From assembly GCA_000934385.1 (NCBI GenBank), contig KN880443.1, forward strand, positions 170,636 to 234,635: a stretch of DNA of 64,000 bases, read 5' to 3'. Positions 60,142-64,000 of this stretch are shown here, one piece after another; positions within the stretch are counted from its first letter, which is position 1, and every line of letters starts with the position of its first letter. This DNA is from Cylindrobasidium torrendii FP15055 ss-10 (Eukaryota; Basidiomycota; Agaricomycetes; Agaricales; Physalacriaceae). The notes beneath the pieces are model-generated. The model was not told where the DNA came from, made no database searches, and worked only from the letters and a program-made list of their open reading frames with translations. Both the position numbers and the translations under genes were made by a program.

Positions 60142-61777
60142 ATGCCTCCACTTTCTGCGGAAAAGCTCAAGGAATACTCAGTCTACCAAGGAAATACTCT
60201 AGGATGTACGGAGGAACAATTCGGGAAGGAAGCCAGTGAAATCCACTGCCTGACGCGTCGTCAAAGTGTCGGACTCACCGTGCGTCCAACTACGCGCCGT
60301 GGTCGAATAGACCACCGACCTTTTCCTGCAGATTGTCGCCGAAAGTGGCTTTATATCCTGCTTCGCTGTCCTCTACGTTGTTTGGATCATCTTGGTGCGT
60401 CGTCACTGTACCCTCAGTGGCACGCCACTCATTCAGTTTCAGCGTAACGCCTTGGCCCATAGGCGCCGTGCTCGTTCTACCAAGACTCGCTCTGAATGGA
60501 GACTCGTTCGCGAGCCTATGGAGGTCTTCATGGTTCGCCCCCCGCTCCCACCACACCAATTCCGTTGTCCTCATGTTACCAGCTGTCCCTTTTTGCTGCA
60601 GACTTTCTCCAAGGTCTTGGTGCCATTCTCGACATTAAGTGGGTCAGCACTGGGAATGTCGCGGTAGGGTCATTCTGCACCGCCCAAGGTCTACCGCTTT
60701 CTCCACTGTATACCCATAACCCGCGTACTGAACAGAACACAGGTGTCATTCAACAGCTAGGGGAATGCGGTGTCGCCATGTCCACCCTCGTACGTCCCAT
60801 TTAGCCATAGCACTCAATCCTTCCAACCCTCATACAAACCTCCAGCTCATTGCAGTGCACACCTTCCTGATGATCCGACTCAACCGCACCCATGCAAGGC
60901 CCAGCATACTGGGCATGGTTGTCTCCGTAGGCGCCGTAGCACTAACCTGGATCTACATTGTTGTAATCATCGGCGTCGGCTTTGGCGTTTACAAGGGAAG
61001 GTATTACATGGAACCTGTGCCCGTCCGTCTAAACACCTATCTCACCCCTTCGTCGTATACTGAAGCCTGCATAGTACTGGTGTTGGATTGGCGATAGCAC
61101 AAAAAGCAACAAGTCATTCCGTATGGCAGGCGGTATGTCTCCCTCTATTGACCTGGCACACCCTGATTCTCATGTTGTTGCTCAGAGTACGTCTGGTTCT
61201 GGATAGCGCTCGGAACTTCCTTCCTGCTGTATCCCATCCTCACCCTCTGGAGCCGAGGAAACATCAACTTCTCAGACCACTCCATCTGGAGAATGTCATT
61301 CTTGTCGAGACGCAACAACACAGAGGATATCAGCGGAAGGCCTAAGCCTTGGGTCATGCTTGCGTACGTTTGCATTTCATCATCGGAAACCTTGATGGAC
61401 TCAAAAAAATCGATAGCTATCCTATTGTCTACAGCATCTCCGTCCTCCCACTCAGCATCGTCCGCTGGATCAACTTCTCCGATAAAGACGCTCTCGGGAA
61501 TTCAGATGCCGCTGTCACCATGGTCGTCGAATGCATCTATCGTCTCAGCGGTTTCGTGAATGTTATCCTCCTGCTATCGACACGCCCGAATTCCGGTTTA
61601 TTCGGACGATACGATGATGAACGGACGCCAGTGCCGATGCTTCATTCGGGGAGCAACGATTCCCTGGATAGCCACAGTCCAAAGGCAAACGGTGTGCCGC
61701 TAGAGAATGTGAACGGAAGGACGAGAGTAAGGGCGCCATCGTTTGGTGGTGATGCCGACAGTGCGGTTAGTCCATAG
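60142..61777 (+). CDS. Git3/cAMP-receptor-like 7-TM protein
   Basis: Exons 60142-60279, 60332-60394, 60437-60532, 60583-60688, 60743-60789, 60846-61022, 61075-61132, 61186-61363, 61417-61777; 407 aa. Seven hydrophobic helices: SCFAVLYVVWIIL; SLFAADFLQGLGAILDI; a third around GVIQQLGECGVAMSTLLIAV; SILGMVVSVGAVALTWIYIV; WFWIALGTSFLLYPILTLW; YPIVYSISVLPLSIVRWINF; VECIYRLSGFVNVILLLS. The order, the Cys pair CTA...GEC and the YCWIGDS motif before helix 5 recall fungal glucose/cAMP-type G-protein-coupled receptors. The intracellular tail is Ser/Asn/Pro-rich with possible phosphorylation sites. The intron at 60395-60436 is 42 nt. Ligand unknown. Confidence 0.86.
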
Positions 61778-62393
61778 AAACATTGCCACTGAATGTGTAT
61801 TCTGAATGATCCTTGTACGGTAATACTATGTATGGCATTATATTGTACTAGCAGCGACCCGTGCTGAAAGCACGGGTCGCTGATCAGAACGGGTTTTTGG
61901 CTTCCGCCATTTGTCTTTTGTCAGCCGGGGAGTTTTTGATTCTTTTTTACTAGTCTTTTCTATAGTCAAGGAACGTTGATAGAGCGTATTAGTTTGGCTG
62001 TATCTAGCTATTTTAGCTAGAATGATAGCTATCTAGATAACTAGCAGAAAAGCTAGCATTCACTGAACCCTTAGGCCAGATCACTGGGATCGGTCAAGCC
62101 CCCTCAGCCAGCTCTCAAAAAGGAATCCACTTGGGCCAGATCACTGCCGAGGCATGCCGAACCTCCGGATTTGGCATTGATGACTTCACCTGATGACTTT
62201 TCTTGGTTTTTAGCGAGGCCGGATCCACAGGCCAATGATAACATCAAAGGGATCTGGCCGGGCCACATCCTTACGGCAAGTCGTCCACACTGTCACGGTG
62301 ACTGTCAGCGGCTGCGCTAGGACCGCAATAGGACCGGCCTAAGCGCTTATCTAAGGCCAGGTGTCATCCGATCACTCTCTCACAGCTACCTTC
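61778..62393. other. Intergenic with a perfect hairpin
   Basis: Holds the 14-bp hairpin at 61852-61882 and the nearby AGCTAG-rich stretch (62005-62055). GGCCAGATCACTG occurs twice (62073-62085, 62135-62147). The promoter of the HNH gene is at the right end. Confidence 0.55.
61852..61882. repeat. Perfect 14-bp inverted repeat (hairpin)
   Basis: CAGCGACCCGTGCT, loop GAA, AGCACGGGTCGCTG. It lies 75 bp after the receptor gene. It could be a transcription terminator, a mobile-element end or a foldback repeat; a single copy is present here. Confidence 0.75.
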
Positions 62394-63499
62394 ATGCCTT
62401 CCAACCAGACAAACTCCAACAACCAAGATCATCGACAGAGCGAATCTGTTGACTCCATTTTTTCTATCATCTCCAGAGATATCATTGAGGGCACTTACGA
62501 CCACTTTAACACGCAATATCTCGTCCAAGACGCCAAGCGCATCATCGACAAGACCGAATTTCCCAAGCCCGAAACAGCACAGGGTGTTGACCGACGGAAG
62601 CTGCTTGAGGGCATGCTCGACTTCTGTCCGTCAGTCGAGGGGCAGCATTGGATTGCTCTTGCAATACATGCAGCTCACAACAACGAAACGCAGACAAATT
62701 CCGTTCCTAACCTCGCTCAGTCAATCTTGGAAAACCTCCTTTTCCCTAGTATGCATATGGCTATCTCTAGGAAACGTGTGAACTAATCTTCTGGTAGTGA
62801 TGTCGGTGGCATGGGACAAGATAACTCAGACAAGCATCGCATCTTCAAGTCACTCACCCTCGATAAACCAAACGGCAGTGGTGGTAGAGAGCGCTGATCG
62901 TGCTGAGCAAAAAGAGTTCGCGGATCAAGTGAGGAGTACCTCTCGCCGCCGCCAGCTCATTGCACTAACGTACATAGCTTAAGCTGCGGGAGCGCTATCA
63001 ATGCATCGTGACGGGGTACTTTTTGCCTTCCGCTCCTGAACCTTGGATTCTTCTTCCTGGTGTTGGTGTTGGCGAGCTAGAGGCCGCGCACATTATTCCG
63101 CTTGCTCTCAATTCCGATAAGAAACCACCGGTGTGTCCCACCAATATATTGTTGATCTATCTTATGCGGTGTCTAGGAGCCCATGGCTCCTACGTGGGAC
63201 ATGCTCAAGCACTGGACACAGATAGACCCGGAGGACTACGCAGGGGGGCGCATCACATGTCCAGAAAATGGTGTCCTGTTGACCAAGCGTGAACACCATG
63301 CTTTTGGGACCTTCAAGTTATGGTTCGATCCAGTACGTCGCCAACTCTTCCTCTCTGTCTTACCTATCGACACGCTTAGGTGCTCTCTGCTAACGCTGAG
63401 CCAATCCCACACACCTTCTTTGGCTTGCTCTCGTGCCGCAATGAACTTAAGCAGAGGAAAATACACTCAGAGCTGACTGAGTGTATGCGCGATGCTTGA
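62394..63499 (+). CDS. HNH nuclease-domain protein (HNH_2 type)
   Basis: Exons 62394-62748, 62798-62928, 62978-63130, 63177-63332, 63380-63499; 304 aa. An N-terminal helical region (SESVDSIFSIISRDIIEGTY; LLEGMLDFCPSVEG) precedes RERYQCIVTGYFLP and the nuclease core: LEAAHIIPLALN (the first His of HNH), a WDMLKHW helix, and NGVLLTKREHHAFGTFKLWF (Asn and second His). This is the HNH_2 family common in agaricomycetes. Such proteins resemble mobile-element or defence nucleases but often sit as stand-alone genes. The ATG at 62394 is used; an upstream in-frame GTG at 62361 is not. The gene is close to a hairpin repeat and the window end. Confidence 0.85.
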
Positions 63500-64000
63500 G
63501 TAGAAGGTGTGGGGTAGGGCTCGCGGAGCGAGCCACCCCGCAAGACCCTAGGGCCCCAGCAAGCAACTCCAGTCGAGACTGCCACCCGCGATACCCAGAA
63601 AGTAGGAATGAAATGACGCATTGCTGGTGGCTGAGAAACTGGAGTTGTGGGGAGGACACCCAAGATGTAAGGCCCACGGCCAGCGTCGACCCACAAAGCA
63701 AGTGTAGCAACGAGATAGATAACACTCGCCCATAGCCACAGGCGCTATAGACGTTGCACCCGTGCTGCTTCACGCACACCAGGATGGCCATTCAGCCTCC
63801 CAGTATGCGCGCGCAGCACATGCTCTCGCGGGCATCCGGAACCTGAAGTTAGCTCTTGCGGGTCACGCACATAAAAAAAAAAATACTTGGATAGCCAGTG
63901 GCCCATGGCTATAGGCAAAACAGCAGTGCGGCAGCCTGCCAGTGAGGACGAAAGAGCATTGTGTGTGCTCCATAACAGCGGATGTTGAAATGGGTGTGGA
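63500..64000. other. Window end, no complete gene
   Basis: Short palindrome CTCGCGGAGCGAG at 63518-63530 and a poly-A run at 63870-63881. Antisense frames of 60-114 codons lack support. A gene may begin beyond the window. Confidence 0.45.

Overview
The window is fungal nuclear DNA, most likely from an agaricomycete basidiomycete. I count 31 protein-coding genes with 139 introns that I could place by reading frame. Most introns are 45-58 nt, begin with donors such as GTGCGT, GTACGT, GTAAGT or GTTCGT, and end in a short CTRAY-type branch region plus YAG. The gene content (DUF6534 membrane proteins, a Git3-like receptor, an HNH_2 nuclease, a BTB protein, GH16 and GH71 glucanases, a DASH-complex subunit) and dispersed AAGCTTTAAGCTTCAAGC repeats make Ceratobasidiaceae/Rhizoctonia a good guess. 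That placement is inference; no marker gene proves it.

Layout. 1-10.4 kb: a membrane protein, a Ser-rich protein, MON1 (Rab7 exchange factor), then a divergent BTB protein and SDR pair, and a small basic protein. 11-13.7 kb (minus): a zinc-finger protein and the FHA splicing factor SNIP1/Pml1. 15.8-20.7 kb: a DUF6534 membrane protein cut into 22 exons, facing an FAD oxidoreductase. 22.4-28.5 kb: an unrecognised acidic-tailed protein and protein kinase C (PKC1) share a 140-bp divergent promoter. 29-33.1 kb: two secreted paralogues in inverted orientation with the same internal exon sizes, enclosing tRNA-Ile(AAU) and DAD1. 33.5-41.1 kb: an aldo/keto reductase, a GH16 glucanase, IML2, and a secreted Phe-Pro-Ser-Gly repeat protein. 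43.3-52.9 kb: PSF1, an F-box-like protein, a membrane-anchored unknown, adenosine kinase, NDUFAF6, and a long nuclear-type protein with a probable one-base frameshift. 54.9-61.8 kb: a second DUF6534 protein, an unusually short tropomyosin, a GH71 alpha-1,3-glucanase and a 7-TM receptor. 62.4-63.5 kb: an HNH nuclease, next to a perfect 14-bp hairpin.

There is no single dedicated cluster. Conserved housekeeping genes (MON1, SNIP1, PKC1, DAD1, IML2, PSF1, ADO1, NDUFAF6, tropomyosin) alternate with lineage-specific secreted, membrane and wall genes. The cell wall is a loose common theme: PKC1 controls wall integrity in fungi, GH16 and GH71 act on wall glucans, and the FPSG protein and the paired secreted proteins look like surface or matrix proteins.

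The least expected signals are structural: nine exons under 30 nt in one gene, a PKC1 start codon that forms a coding exon by itself, three GC-AG introns, a donor-site preference for C at +4, a tropomyosin about 37 residues shorter than usual, and the inverted secreted pair. All exon models were derived by hand from reading frame and splice consensus. Phases close in every gene except the one at 49.9 kb. No transcript evidence was available.
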